Below, in pieces: positions 42,450 through 51,276 of a DNA stretch of 64,000 nt. Position 1 is the stretch's first letter, and each line of letters opens with the position of its first letter. The notes beneath the pieces are model-generated. The model was not told where the DNA came from. It searched no databases and was given only the letters and a program-made list of their open reading frames with translations. Source of the DNA: Mycolicibacterium hippocampi (GTDB lineage: Bacteria > Actinomycetota > Actinomycetes > Mycobacteriales > Mycobacteriaceae); the NCBI RefSeq assembly GCF_010723735.1, contig NZ_BLLB01000002.1, forward strand, positions 3,534,001-3,598,000, in the 5' to 3' direction. A program made the translations under genes and the position numbers.

Positions 42450-43649
42450 ATGTCCGAGCGCGTCATCCTGGCGTATTCCGGCGGTCTGGACACCTCGGTG
42501 GCGATCAGCTGGATCGGCAAGGAGACTGGTCGCGAGGTGGTTGCGGTCGCCATCGACCTCGGGCAGGGCGGCGAGGACATGAACGTCGTGCGGCAGCGCG
42601 CCCTGGATTGTGGTGCCGTGGAGGCGGTGGTGGTCGACGCGCGGGACGAATTCGCCGAGCAGTACTGCCTGCCGGCGATCCAGTCCAACGCCCTCTACAT
42701 GGACCGTTATCCGCTGGTGTCGGCGTTGAGCCGGCCGTTGATCGTCAAGCACCTGGTGACCGCCGCCCGCGAGCACGGTGGCGGCATCGTGGCGCACGGC
42801 TGCACCGGTAAGGGCAACGACCAGGTGCGCTTCGAGGTCGGGTTCGCCTCGCTGGCACCCGATCTGGAGGTTCTCGCCCCGGTCCGCGACTACGCGTGGA
42901 CCCGGGAGAAGGCGATCGCCTTCGCCGAGGAGAACGCCATCCCGATCAACGTCTCCAAACGCTCACCGTTCTCCATCGACCAGAACGTGTGGGGCCGGGC
43001 GGTGGAGACCGGTTTCCTCGAACACCTCTGGAACGCGCCGACCAAGGACGTCTACGACTACACCGAGGATCCGACCGTCAACTGGAGCAGCCCGGACGAG
43101 GTGGTCGTCGGGTTCGACAAGGGTGTGCCGGTGTCCATAGACGGGCGCGCGGTGTCGGTCCTGGAGGCCATCGAGGAACTCAACCGCCGCGGGGGAGCGC
43201 AGGGAGTCGGCCGGCTCGACGTGGTGGAAGACCGGCTCGTCGGGATCAAGAGCCGCGAGATCTACGAGGCCCCGGGTGCCATGGTGCTGATCACCGCCCA
43301 CACCGAACTCGAACACGTCACGCTGGAGCGCGAACTCGGCCGGTTCAAGCGCAACACCGATCAGAAGTGGGGCGAACTGGTATACGACGGCCTGTGGTAT
43401 TCGCCGCTGAAGACCGCGCTGGAGTCGTTCGTCGCCCACACCCAGGAGCATGTCTCCGGTGAGATCCGGCTGGTGCTGCACGGCGGGCACATCGCGGTGA
43501 ACGGGCGCCGCAGCGCGGAATCCCTCTACGACTTCAACCTGGCCACCTACGACGAGGGTGACACCTTCGACCAGTCCTCGGCCAAGGGCTTCGTGCACGT
43601 GCACGGATTGTCGTCGAGTCTGTCCGCCCGCCGGGACCTGGCCCAGTGA
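42450..43649 (+). CDS. argG: Argininosuccinate synthase
   Basis: The enzyme of 399 residues joins citrulline and aspartate using ATP. The P-loop is LAYSGGLDTSVAISW (~7-21), and HGCTGKGNDQVRFE and the SIDQNVWGR segment are diagnostic. A 23-bp gap with AGAAGGAG separates it from argR, so it can be translated independently. The 82-bp gap after it contains a long imperfect palindrome, not a promoter I can recognise. Confidence 0.97.
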   Translation: MSERVILAYSGGLDTSVAISWIGKETGREVVAVAIDLGQGGEDMNVVRQRALDCGAVEAVVVDARDEFAEQYCLPAIQSNALYMDRYPLVSALSRPLIVKHLVTAAREHGGGIVAHGCTGKGNDQVRFEVGFASLAPDLEVLAPVRDYAWTREKAIAFAEENAIPINVSKRSPFSIDQNVWGRAVETGFLEHLWNAPTKDVYDYTEDPTVNWSSPDEVVVGFDKGVPVSIDGRAVSVLEAIEELNRRGGAQGVGRLDVVEDRLVGIKSREIYEAPGAMVLITAHTELEHVTLERELGRFKRNTDQKWGELVYDGLWYSPLKTALESFVAHTQEHVSGEIRLVLHGGHIAVNGRRSAESLYDFNLATYDEGDTFDQSSAKGFVHVHGLSSSLSARRDLAQ

Positions 43650-43651
43650 CC

Positions 43652-43711
43652 GCGAGCGCGCGTGTTTGCACGGCAACACGCCGCAGACTGCGTACAAAAC
43701 TGCACGCTCGG
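43652..43711. repeat. Imperfect palindrome between argG and argH
   Basis: The ends CGAGCGCGC and GCACGCTCG are complementary except for one wobble pair, and inside lies GCGTGTTTGC paired with GCAACACGC (one bulge). It resembles the repeated extragenic palindromes common in mycobacterial genomes (from memory). As RNA it would form a branched structure between the two cistrons, perhaps stabilising argG message or reducing argH. Confidence 0.5.
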
Positions 43712-43731
43712 GCGGCATTGAGGACGTGCTC

Positions 43732-45144
43732 ATGAGCACCAACGAGGGCTCACTCTGGGGTGGCCGGTTCGCCGACGGCCCCTCGGATGCTCTTGCCGCA
43801 CTGAGCAAGTCGACACACTTCGACTGGGTGTTGGCCCCGTACGACGTCGTGGCGTCCAAAGCGCATGCCCGGGTGCTGTTCCGGGCCGGGCTGCTCACCG
43901 AGGAGCAACGCGATGCGCTGCTGCTCGGGTTGGACAGCCTGGGGTCTGATGTCGCGGACGGCAGCTTCGGCCCCCTGGTCAGCGACGAGGACGTGCACGG
44001 GGCGCTGGAGCGCGGGCTCATCGACCGGGTCGGCGCGGAGCTCGGCGGCAGGCTGCGTGCCGGCCGTTCGCGAAACGATCAGGTAGCCACGCTGTTTCGG
44101 CTCTGGCTTCGCGACGCGATCCGGCGGGTGGCCGACGGCGTGCTCGAGGTGGTGTCGGCGCTGGCGACGCAGGCCGCCGCACATCCGACGGCGATCCTGC
44201 CCGGCAAGACCCATCTGCAGTCCGCCCAGCCGATCCTGCTGGCCCATCACCTGCTGGCGCACGCCCACCCGCTGCTGCGCGACGTCGACAGGTTCGTCGA
44301 CTTCGACAAGCGCGCCGCAGTGTCGCCCTACGGGTCCGGCGCTCTGGCCGGCTCCTCACTGGGCCTGGATCCCGACGCGATCGCCGAGGAACTCGGTTTC
44401 GACACCGCCGCGGAGAACTCCGTCGACGCCACCGCCTCGCGCGACTTCGCCGCCGAGGCGGCGTTCGTGCTGACCATGATCGGCGTCGACCTGTCCCGGC
44501 TGGCCGAGGACATCATCCTCTGGAGCACCACGGAATTCGGCTACGTGACGCTGCACGATGCGTGGTCGACGGGCAGCTCGATCATGCCGCAGAAGAAGAA
44601 CCCCGACATCGCCGAGCTGGCCCGCGGCAAGTCGGGCCGGTTGATCGGCAACCTGACCGGGCTACTGGCCACGCTCAAGGCCCAGCCGCTGGCCTACAAC
44701 CGCGATCTGCAAGAGGACAAGGAACCGTTGTTCGACTCGGTGGCGCAGCTGGAGATGCTGCTGCCCGCCATGGCCGGTCTGGTGGCCACCCTGCGCTTCG
44801 ACACCGATCGGATGGTCGAACTGGCCCCGCAGGGTTACACCCTGGCCACCGACGTCGCCGAATGGCTGGTACGGCGCGGAGTCCCGTTCCGGGTGGCGCA
44901 CGAAGCCGCAGGTGCCGCCGTGCGGGCCGCTGAGACCCGCGGCGTCGGCCTGGAGGAACTCGCCGACACCGAGCTGGCCGGCATCCATCACGAGCTGACC
45001 CCCGATGTCCGCGAGGTCCTCACGGTCGAGGGCTCGGTGAACTCCCGCGACGCCCACGGGGGCACCGCACCCGTCCAGGTCGCCAAGCAACTCGGCGCGG
45101 TGCGTGACGCCGCCGACAGGTTGCGGATCAGGCTTCGGCGATAG
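43732..45144 (+). CDS. argH: Argininosuccinate lyase
   Basis: The final step of arginine synthesis, releasing fumarate. The 470-residue protein starts MSTNEGSLWGGRFADGPSD, as in other mycobacteria. It has the fumarase/aspartase-superfamily signature GSSIMPQKKNPDIAELAR (catalytic Ser in the flexible loop, ~283-300), HTHLQSAQP-like KTHLQSAQPILLAHH and RAGRSRNDQVA. A GAGGA site precedes ATG 43732; GTG 43726 is a weaker alternative. It is convergent with the ABC-F gene, 6 bp apart. Confidence 0.96.
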   Translation: MSTNEGSLWGGRFADGPSDALAALSKSTHFDWVLAPYDVVASKAHARVLFRAGLLTEEQRDALLLGLDSLGSDVADGSFGPLVSDEDVHGALERGLIDRVGAELGGRLRAGRSRNDQVATLFRLWLRDAIRRVADGVLEVVSALATQAAAHPTAILPGKTHLQSAQPILLAHHLLAHAHPLLRDVDRFVDFDKRAAVSPYGSGALAGSSLGLDPDAIAEELGFDTAAENSVDATASRDFAAEAAFVLTMIGVDLSRLAEDIILWSTTEFGYVTLHDAWSTGSSIMPQKKNPDIAELARGKSGRLIGNLTGLLATLKAQPLAYNRDLQEDKEPLFDSVAQLEMLLPAMAGLVATLRFDTDRMVELAPQGYTLATDVAEWLVRRGVPFRVAHEAAGAAVRAAETRGVGLEELADTELAGIHHELTPDVREVLTVEGSVNSRDAHGGTAPVQVAKQLGAVRDAADRLRIRLRR

Positions 45145-45150
45145 CGGACG

Positions 45151-46911
45151 TCACACGTCCTCGGCTGCGGCCAGCCAGTCCTCTTCCAGCGAATCCTTGC
45201 GCGCGAGCAACTCGTTGAGCTCGGCGTTGAGTTCGCCGGCGCGGACGTGGTCGGCGGCCGCGTCGGCCATCGAGTCGTGCAGCGACGCGATCCGGTCGTC
45301 GAGCTTGGCCAGCTGGTTCTCGATCCGCGCCATCTCCTTGCCCAGCCGGCGATCCCGCGCTGCCGCGGTCTCACCGCGTGCCGGCGCTGGTTTCGAGGAC
45401 GTCGGGTTGTCGGCCGCGGCTCGGTCGGCGAGGTACTGCTCGATGCCGCCCGGCAACAGGTCGCAGCGCCCCCCGCCGGTCAGCGCGTACGTCACGTCGC
45501 TGACCCGTTCCAGGAAGTACCGGTCATGGGTGACGACGATCAACGTGCCCGGCCAGCCGTCCAGGTAGTCCTCGATGACGGTGAGGGTGTCGATGTCCAG
45601 GTCGTTGGTGGGTTCGTCGAGCAGCAGCACGTTGGGTTCGTCGAGCAACAAGCGCAGGAACTGCAGCCGGCGGCGCTCACCGCCGGACAATTCGGCGATG
45701 CGGGCGATCAGCTTGTCACCGACGAAGCCGAAATCCTTCAGCAGCGTGTCCGCGCTGATCTCCCGGCCGCCGGCCAGTTCGGCGATGCGGCGGTGATCGG
45801 CGACGGCGTCGATCACTCGCTGTCCGCCGTCGATCTCACCCAGCGCCTGGCTGAGATAGCCGATCCGCAGCGTCAGGCCCCGCTTGACGGTTCCGGCGGT
45901 CGGCGCCATCTCGCCGGCGAGAAGTCGCAGCACCGACGTCTTCCCGCTGCCGTTGACGCCCACCAGTCCGATGCGCGCCCCCGGTCCGATCGACCAGTCG
46001 ATGCCGTCGAGCAGGGTGCGCGGTGGGTCACCCACCTCGAGGCGGACCCGGTGCAGGTCGAACACGTCTTTGCCAAGCCCGGCCGTGGCAAAGCGCTGCA
46101 GCACCAGCGAGTCCCGCGGCGGCGGTTCGTTGGCGATCAGCTCGTTGGCCGCCTGGATGCGGAACTTCGGCTTCGAGGTCCGTGCCGGCGGTCCCCGCCG
46201 CAACCACGCCAACTCCTTGCGCATCAGGTTCTGGCGCCGGGCCTCGGTGCCGGCCGCCACCCGCATGCGCTCGGAACGAGCCAGCACGTAGGCGGCGTAT
46301 CCGCCGTCGTAGGCGTCGACGACGCCGTCGTGGACCTCCCAGGTTTTGCTGCACACCGCGTCGAGGAACCAGCGGTCGTGGCTGACCACGATCAGCGCCC
46401 GGGACGGCTGGGATCGCAGGTGACCGGCCAGCCAGCCGATCACCTCGACGTCGAGATGGTTGGTGGGCTCGTCGAGAATCAGCACGTCGTGGCCGGCCAG
46501 TAGCACTTCCGCCAGCGCCACGCGGCGTCGCTCACCGCCGGAGAGGCCGGCCACCTCGGCGTCGAGGGCGATCTCGGCCAGCAGGTTCTCGACAACAGCG
46601 CGGGTGTCCGCGTCGGCCGCCCAGACGTGATCGGGGCGGCCACCTGCAACCACCCCCCGCACGGTGGCGCCCGCGGGAAAGTCGTCGGCCTGGCGCAGGT
46701 AGCCGACCGACAGACCGGAGGTGTGGGTGACCCGGCCCGAGTCGGGATCGCCGACACCGGTCAGCACTTTGAGCAGCGTGGTCTTGCCGTCGCCGTTTCG
46801 GCCGACCACACCGATCGCGTCACCCTCCTCGACGCCCAGGCTGACTGCGTCGAGCAATGTGCGGGTGCCGTAGCCGACCGTGGCCCGTTCGAGGTTGATC
46901 AGGTTTGCCAT
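45151..46911 (-). CDS. ABC-F family ATPase (Uup-like)
   Basis: 586 residues, soluble, with two ABC modules and no membrane part. Module 1: Walker A GRNGDGKTTLL, signature LSGGERRRVALA, Walker B VLILDEPTNHLD. Module 2: GVNGSGKTSVL, LSGGERRRLQFL, VLLLDEPTNDLD. A linker with RRGPPARTSKPKFRIQ joins them. The C-terminal ~80 residues (RDRRLGKEMARIENQLAKLD onward) form the coiled coil characteristic of Uup-type members. ABC-F proteins act on ribosomes; Uup also binds branched DNA. Its exact target here is open. Confidence 0.9.
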   Translation of the reverse strand: MANLINLERATVGYGTRTLLDAVSLGVEEGDAIGVVGRNGDGKTTLLKVLTGVGDPDSGRVTHTSGLSVGYLRQADDFPAGATVRGVVAGGRPDHVWAADADTRAVVENLLAEIALDAEVAGLSGGERRRVALAEVLLAGHDVLILDEPTNHLDVEVIGWLAGHLRSQPSRALIVVSHDRWFLDAVCSKTWEVHDGVVDAYDGGYAAYVLARSERMRVAAGTEARRQNLMRKELAWLRRGPPARTSKPKFRIQAANELIANEPPPRDSLVLQRFATAGLGKDVFDLHRVRLEVGDPPRTLLDGIDWSIGPGARIGLVGVNGSGKTSVLRLLAGEMAPTAGTVKRGLTLRIGYLSQALGEIDGGQRVIDAVADHRRIAELAGGREISADTLLKDFGFVGDKLIARIAELSGGERRRLQFLRLLLDEPNVLLLDEPTNDLDIDTLTVIEDYLDGWPGTLIVVTHDRYFLERVSDVTYALTGGGRCDLLPGGIEQYLADRAAADNPTSSKPAPARGETAAARDRRLGKEMARIENQLAKLDDRIASLHDSMADAAADHVRAGELNAELNELLARKDSLEEDWLAAAEDV

Positions 46912-46991
46912 CAGCCGCCGATGATATGCGGCACCGACACATTGCTTTGCACTTGCGGTTGCGGAGCGTTAACCCACAGTTCGGAATACTC

Positions 46992-47009
46992 ATCTAGACA
47001 TCTAGATGC
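46992..47009. promoter_or_regulatory. Candidate PhnF operator upstream of phnD
   Basis: CATCTAGACATCTAGATG is a tandem 8-base repeat CATCTAGA whose second unit extends into the perfect palindrome CATCTAGATG (47000-47009). It lies 31 bases before phnD, and the operon encodes a GntR/HutC-type repressor. PhnF operators studied in M. smegmatis are also paired short palindromes, but of different sequence, so this assignment is inference. Confidence 0.45.
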
Positions 47010-47039
47010 CAGCCGAAACGGCCAATAGATGGGATACCG

Positions 47040-47936
47040 ATGTCTGCACGCCGCGTGATCGCAAGTGCCATGGCCCTGCTGACCGCTGCGGCGGTAGGGG
47101 CGGGTTGCAGCAGTGGTGACACCGCGCAACCCGACCAGCCGCCCACGTTACGACTCGCGGTCACCGATCTGCAGGGCCTCGAGGAACTGCAGCGCGAGTT
47201 CGGGGCCTTCGAGGAAGAGTTCGAGAAGCAGTCCGGGATGGAGCTGGACTTCTTCGCGGTCAACGACCGCACCGCCGCCGCGGCCGCGCTGGCCGCCGAC
47301 CGTGTCGATGTGGTTTTCACCGGCCCGGCCGAGTACGTCGTCATCCACGAGAAGACCGGCGCCGAACCGATCATCGCGATCGAACGGGACGGCTACCGGT
47401 CCAGCATCTACACGCGCGCCGACAGCGGCATCACGAGTCTGGACCAGTTGCGGGGCGGCACGATCGCGATGAGTGACGTGGGATCCACCAGCGGCCACCT
47501 CGGCCCGTCACAGATACTCGTCGACGCCGGCTTGGACCCCACCACCGAACTCGAGGTCCTCACTGTCGGCGATGCCGTGCACCAATCGCTTGTGCGTGGT
47601 GACGTCGATGCCGTCGGCGTCGGCTACCACGACTACGAGGAGTTCATGGCGTCCGAGGAGGATCCCACCCAGTACCGGGTGCTGGCCGAGGGGCCGGTGC
47701 TGCCACCCGACCTGCTGATGGCGCGTGAAGGTCTCGACGAGGAGACGGTTTCCACCATCCGGGACACCTTCACCGAACATTTCGACACCCTGTTGCCCGC
47801 CATGCTGGAAGGCAAGGACAACGCGAAATACGAGAACGCCAAGCTGGTTTCGGTGACTGATGCGGACTACGACGAAGTACGTTCGATGTACCAGGCTGTC
47901 GGTGTCAACGACTTCTCCGACTTTCTCGGCGACTGA
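47040..47936 (+). CDS. phnD: Phosphonate/phosphate ABC transporter substrate-binding lipoprotein
   Basis: 298 residues beginning with a lipoprotein signal peptide; the lipobox is VGAGC, with Cys23 as the lipidated residue. The PhnD-type periplasmic-binding fold follows: LRLAVTDLQGLEELQREFG, DVVFTGPAEYVVI, ARADSGITSLDQLRGGTIAMSDVGSTSGHLGPS (the anion-binding Ser-Thr-Ser loop ~150). It captures the substrate for PhnC-PhnE. The clustered C-P lyase genes indicate phosphonates, though phosphate or phosphite cannot be excluded. First gene of an 11-gene operon; a weak GGGA site precedes its ATG. Confidence 0.88.
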   Translation: MSARRVIASAMALLTAAAVGAGCSSGDTAQPDQPPTLRLAVTDLQGLEELQREFGAFEEEFEKQSGMELDFFAVNDRTAAAAALAADRVDVVFTGPAEYVVIHEKTGAEPIIAIERDGYRSSIYTRADSGITSLDQLRGGTIAMSDVGSTSGHLGPSQILVDAGLDPTTELEVLTVGDAVHQSLVRGDVDAVGVGYHDYEEFMASEEDPTQYRVLAEGPVLPPDLLMAREGLDEETVSTIRDTFTEHFDTLLPAMLEGKDNAKYENAKLVSVTDADYDEVRSMYQAVGVNDFSDFLGD

Positions 47937-47937
47937 G

Positions 47938-48750
47938 ATGGCAGCTCCAGCCGGAGTCTCTGCCGACGCAGCCAGCTCCCGCAGTCGCTCGGAGGCGACC
48001 ACTGCGATCGACGTCACCAACCTCACGGTTCGCTACCGGCGCAACTCCGCCGCCGCGCTGTCAGGGGTCGACCTGCGCGTGCCCGACGGCCAGACCGTTG
48101 CGCTCATCGGGACGAACGGTGCCGGGAAATCCACGTTGCTGCGCTGTCTCGTCAGGCTCATCGAGCCGGCAGAGGGCACCATAACCATCACCGGAAGGCC
48201 GGTCACCGGCGCCTCCCGGCGGGCGCTGCGCAGCATTCGTCAAGATGTCGGGTTCGTGTTCCAGCGGTTTCAGCTCATCCCGCGTCTGAGTGTCTTCCAC
48301 AATGTGGTGCACGGTGCGATGGGACGCCGCAGCTCCCGGTGTGCCTGGCCGCTGACCAGCCCCGACGATGTCCGTAGTGAGGCCATGGAGTCACTGCGCC
48401 GGGTAGGGCTCGACGGCTACGCCGATCGCCGGGCCGAAACCCTCAGCGGGGGACAGCAGCAGCGGGTGGCCATCGCCCGCATGCTGATGCAGCGCCCGCA
48501 GTTGATCCTTGCCGACGAACCGGTGGCCAGCCTGGATCCAGTTTCGGCGAAGTCCGTCCTGGACTTGTTGGCATCGGTGGCGGCCGAACGGGGTGTCACC
48601 GTGGTGATGGCGTTGCACCAAGTCCAGTTGGCCCTCGAATACGCCGACCGAGTGGTGGGATTGCACGACGGCGTAATGGAGTTCGACAACGCTGCGGCCG
48701 ATTGTGATGCAGCACAGCTGGATGCCGTCTACCGGGCGGCGCCACGGTGA
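47938..48750 (+). CDS. phnC: Phosphonate ABC transporter ATP-binding protein
   Basis: 270 residues with one ABC ATPase: Walker A GTNGAGKSTLLRCL (~residue 56), Q-loop FVFQRFQLIPRLSVFHNV, signature LSGGQQQRVAIARML, Walker B LILADEPVASLDP and switch His in ALHQVQLALEYAD. These are PhnC-family features. It energises PhnE. It starts one base after the phnD stop; its own stop overlaps phnE (GTGA). Confidence 0.92.
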   Translation: MAAPAGVSADAASSRSRSEATTAIDVTNLTVRYRRNSAAALSGVDLRVPDGQTVALIGTNGAGKSTLLRCLVRLIEPAEGTITITGRPVTGASRRALRSIRQDVGFVFQRFQLIPRLSVFHNVVHGAMGRRSSRCAWPLTSPDDVRSEAMESLRRVGLDGYADRRAETLSGGQQQRVAIARMLMQRPQLILADEPVASLDPVSAKSVLDLLASVAAERGVTVVMALHQVQLALEYADRVVGLHDGVMEFDNAAADCDAAQLDAVYRAAPR

Positions 48751-49571
48751 CCAAGACCGCCGGGACGCTGCGGGCCGGTGTGCCGCGGCGAGTCGGCCGG
48801 CCCAGCCTGATGACCCTGGTCATCCTGCTGGTGGTCGGCGGGCTGTTGGCCCACGGCTGGACCCAGGGCGTTGCGGTCCGTCCCGATTCCCTGATCTCCG
48901 GTGTGCTGCGACTGGGGGAGTTCGGCGATGATGCGATCCCCCCCGACGTGAGTCGCCTCGCACCCATCCTGAAGTCGCTGCTCGTGACCGTCGAAATGGC
49001 CCTGCTGGGGACCTTCATCGGGGTCGTTCTCAGCCTGCCTGTGGCCGTGTTCGCGGCACGGAACACGACCCCGCACTGGTCGTTTTACGCAGTGAGCCGA
49101 GCGGTGGTGACGGTGAGCCGGACCATTCCCGACCTCGTCTGGGGCCTGATCTTCGTGATCGCCGTCGGGTTGGGACCAGAGGCGGGCGTGCTGGCCATCG
49201 CGGTCGACGTGATGGGATTCTGTGGACGGTTCTTCGCCGAGAGCATCGAGGACATCGAGCCGGGTCGTATCGAGGGGCTCCGGGCAGTGGGGGCGTCCCG
49301 TTTCGGGATCCTGGTGGGCGGCGTGTTCCCGGCATGCCTGCCCTCGTTCGTCACGACGTCGATGTTCGCGCTGGAGTCTTCGGCACGCTCGTCGGTGGTG
49401 CTCGGACTGGTGGGAGCAGGGGGCATCGGCATCGAGCTGGCCACCTCGATGACTCTGCTGCGGTACGACGAGGCGGCCACCATCATCCTGTCGATCCTGG
49501 TGGTTGTTGTTGCATTCGAACGGGTTTCGGCTGCCATTCGGCGGCGCGTCCTGGGTGGAGTAGAGGTGTAG
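48747..49571 (+). CDS. phnE: Phosphonate ABC transporter permease
   Basis: 274 residues with about six membrane helices. The cytoplasmic coupling loop that docks on PhnC is EGLRAVGASRFGILVGGVFP (EAA motif, ~residue 178). The segment VSRTIPDLVWGLIFVIAVGLG is typical of PhnE. One permease gene implies a homodimeric channel. GTG 48747 overlaps phnC by 4 bases, and phnF begins on the next base after its stop. Confidence 0.92.
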   Translation: MTKTAGTLRAGVPRRVGRPSLMTLVILLVVGGLLAHGWTQGVAVRPDSLISGVLRLGEFGDDAIPPDVSRLAPILKSLLVTVEMALLGTFIGVVLSLPVAVFAARNTTPHWSFYAVSRAVVTVSRTIPDLVWGLIFVIAVGLGPEAGVLAIAVDVMGFCGRFFAESIEDIEPGRIEGLRAVGASRFGILVGGVFPACLPSFVTTSMFALESSARSSVVLGLVGAGGIGIELATSMTLLRYDEAATIILSILVVVVAFERVSAAIRRRVLGGVEV

Positions 49572-50306
49572 ATGAGTAGTCTCACAGAAGTGATAAACCG
49601 GTTCTCCGACCGTCCTGTCTACCGGCAACTCAGTGATCTGCTGGAGGCTCGACTGGTCGAGCAAGGGCGTCCTGGCGACCGCCTGCCGAGCGAGTCGGAG
49701 TTGTCGCAGCAGTTCGACGTCAACCGTCTGACAGTTCGACGGGCGCTCAATGAACTCAGCCAACGTGGGCTGATCGAAACAGTGCACGGCAGGGGGTCGT
49801 TCGTCGCCACGCCACTGGTTCGGTACAGCATCTCGGCCGGCCGCGACGCCAGCCTCACTCGAACGATGCGAGAACTCGGCCACGACGTCGCCATCCGGCT
49901 GCTGTCGGCAGACAGGGTCGGTTCCCAGGCTCTGCAAACCGCATTGAGCTCCACGGGTGACGTGTGGGTGTTCAGGACCCTGAGAATGGTCGACGGTCAA
50001 CCGTGGTCGTACTCAGAGACTTCCATCGACGTAGAACGTTTCCCTGGCTTGGCCCAGGACTGGACCGGGGAGACCTCACTGTTCGAATTCCTGCTCGACA
50101 CCCATGGGGTACGAATGCGCCGCGCGCACCGCAGTTTCGCTGCAGGGCTTGCTGATCCGGTCGAGGCCGAACTTCTCCAGATCCGGGTCGGCGCTCCGGT
50201 ACTGGAGATGAAGGGTCTCAACATCGATCAGAACGGTGACCCGGTCGCCCTCGTCGCGCACCGTTTCCGGGGAGATCGGGTTCAGCTGACCGTGGATCTG
50301 CCATGA
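49572..50306 (+). CDS. phnF: GntR-family regulator (HutC/PhnF type)
   Basis: 244 residues. The N-terminal GntR winged helix (PVYRQLSDLLEARLVEQGRP to GRGSFVATP, ~14-80) includes the recognition helix SELSQQFDVNRLTVRRAL. A UTRA ligand domain follows (~95-240, with ETSLFEFLLDTHGVRMRRAH and LQIRVGAPVLEMKGLN). PhnF of M. smegmatis represses phnDCE; here it sits in the middle of the operon it presumably controls, probably through the repeats at 46992-47009. The phnG ATG overlaps its stop by 4 bases. Confidence 0.9.
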   Translation: MSSLTEVINRFSDRPVYRQLSDLLEARLVEQGRPGDRLPSESELSQQFDVNRLTVRRALNELSQRGLIETVHGRGSFVATPLVRYSISAGRDASLTRTMRELGHDVAIRLLSADRVGSQALQTALSSTGDVWVFRTLRMVDGQPWSYSETSIDVERFPGLAQDWTGETSLFEFLLDTHGVRMRRAHRSFAAGLADPVEAELLQIRVGAPVLEMKGLNIDQNGDPVALVAHRFRGDRVQLTVDLP

Positions 50307-50719
50307 CGCCCGAACAGCGATACGAGGCGCTCGCAGCCGCCGACGCCCGGGCACTCGAGGCGCTCGCCGATCGCATCCTCGCCGCCGGGGTCCAGGTGTC
50401 GGTGGCCGACGGTCCGGAGTCGGTGAGCGCTCCGGTGCGAGTCTGCATGCCCGGGTCTCAGGGCAACACCGTGGTTCTCGGCCATGTTGCGCTGACCCGC
50501 TGCAGCGTGGTGGTGAATGGGACCCGGGGCGACGGCATCCGTCCCGGCTGCGACTTCCCCGGAGCGGTGGCCGCCGCGGTATGCGACGCCGAGAGTGAAC
50601 GGGGTGGCGCACTGACGACCGACGTCACCGAACTGTGCATGGCCACCCGTCGTGAGGTAGCCGACCGCCGGAGCGAATGGGCCGATCTGGTCGCGATGAC
50701 CAGGCTGGACGTTCCGTGA
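50303..50719 (+). CDS. phnG: Phosphonate C-P lyase system protein PhnG
   Basis: 138 residues, fitting PhnG by size, by order before phnH, and by the family segments RVCMPGSQGNTVVLGHVALTRCSVVVNG and GCDFPGAVAAAVCDAE. PhnG with PhnH, PhnI and PhnJ forms the core complex that first attaches the phosphonate to ATP, displacing adenine, and then cleaves the C-P bond. It overlaps phnF and phnH by 4 bases each. Confidence 0.88.
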   Translation: MTPEQRYEALAAADARALEALADRILAAGVQVSVADGPESVSAPVRVCMPGSQGNTVVLGHVALTRCSVVVNGTRGDGIRPGCDFPGAVAAAVCDAESERGGALTTDVTELCMATRREVADRRSEWADLVAMTRLDVP

Positions 50720-51276
50720 GCTGGGACACGGTCCATGACGCCCGCACGGTCTTCCTGGCATGTATGCAGGCATTGTGTTCACCTGGCACTGCCGTAGCCA
50801 TCCCGGGTACCCCCGGACTCGCCGGGGATACCGGCCTCGACGGTGCCGCAGCCATCCTCCTGGCGCTGCTGGATGAAGGTCTGACACTGGGGGTTTCAGG
50901 ATCAGCGGCAGCACATCGCACGGCTGCGAGAGTGTGCGAGCTCACCGGGGCCACCCGCACGGACATCGATCGAGCGGACTGGGTACTCGTCGAGGGCCCC
51001 GCAGCCGAGGCGATCGCGCTTGCCCCGCGCGGAACCGCGTTCGCCCCGCAGGCCGGTGCCACGATCGTGATCGCCGCGGCGGGAGAGCCGCTGCCGATGT
51101 CGGTCGTCGGTCCTGGAGTGCAGGGCGTCGCCCGAACGGCGGTGGCACTCGACGCCCTGGCCGCACGGGCGTTCACCGCGGCGAACGCTGACTCACCGTG
51201 TGGCGTCGATCTTCTCGTGGTCAACGGCAGCCAAGTCACCGGCCTGCCTCGAAGTGTGAGGGTGAGGACCGACTGA
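50716..51276 (+). CDS. phnH: Phosphonate C-P lyase system protein PhnH
   Basis: 186 residues starting with SWDTVHDARTVFLACMQALC, the conserved beginning of PhnH, followed by the PLP-transferase-like fold of the family without the cofactor lysine. It stabilises the PhnGHIJ core. GTG 50716 overlaps the phnG stop, and the stop overlaps the phnI ATG by one base (TGATG). Length is close to the usual ~190 residues. Confidence 0.9.
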   Translation: MSWDTVHDARTVFLACMQALCSPGTAVAIPGTPGLAGDTGLDGAAAILLALLDEGLTLGVSGSAAAHRTAARVCELTGATRTDIDRADWVLVEGPAAEAIALAPRGTAFAPQAGATIVIAAAGEPLPMSVVGPGVQGVARTAVALDALAARAFTAANADSPCGVDLLVVNGSQVTGLPRSVRVRTD

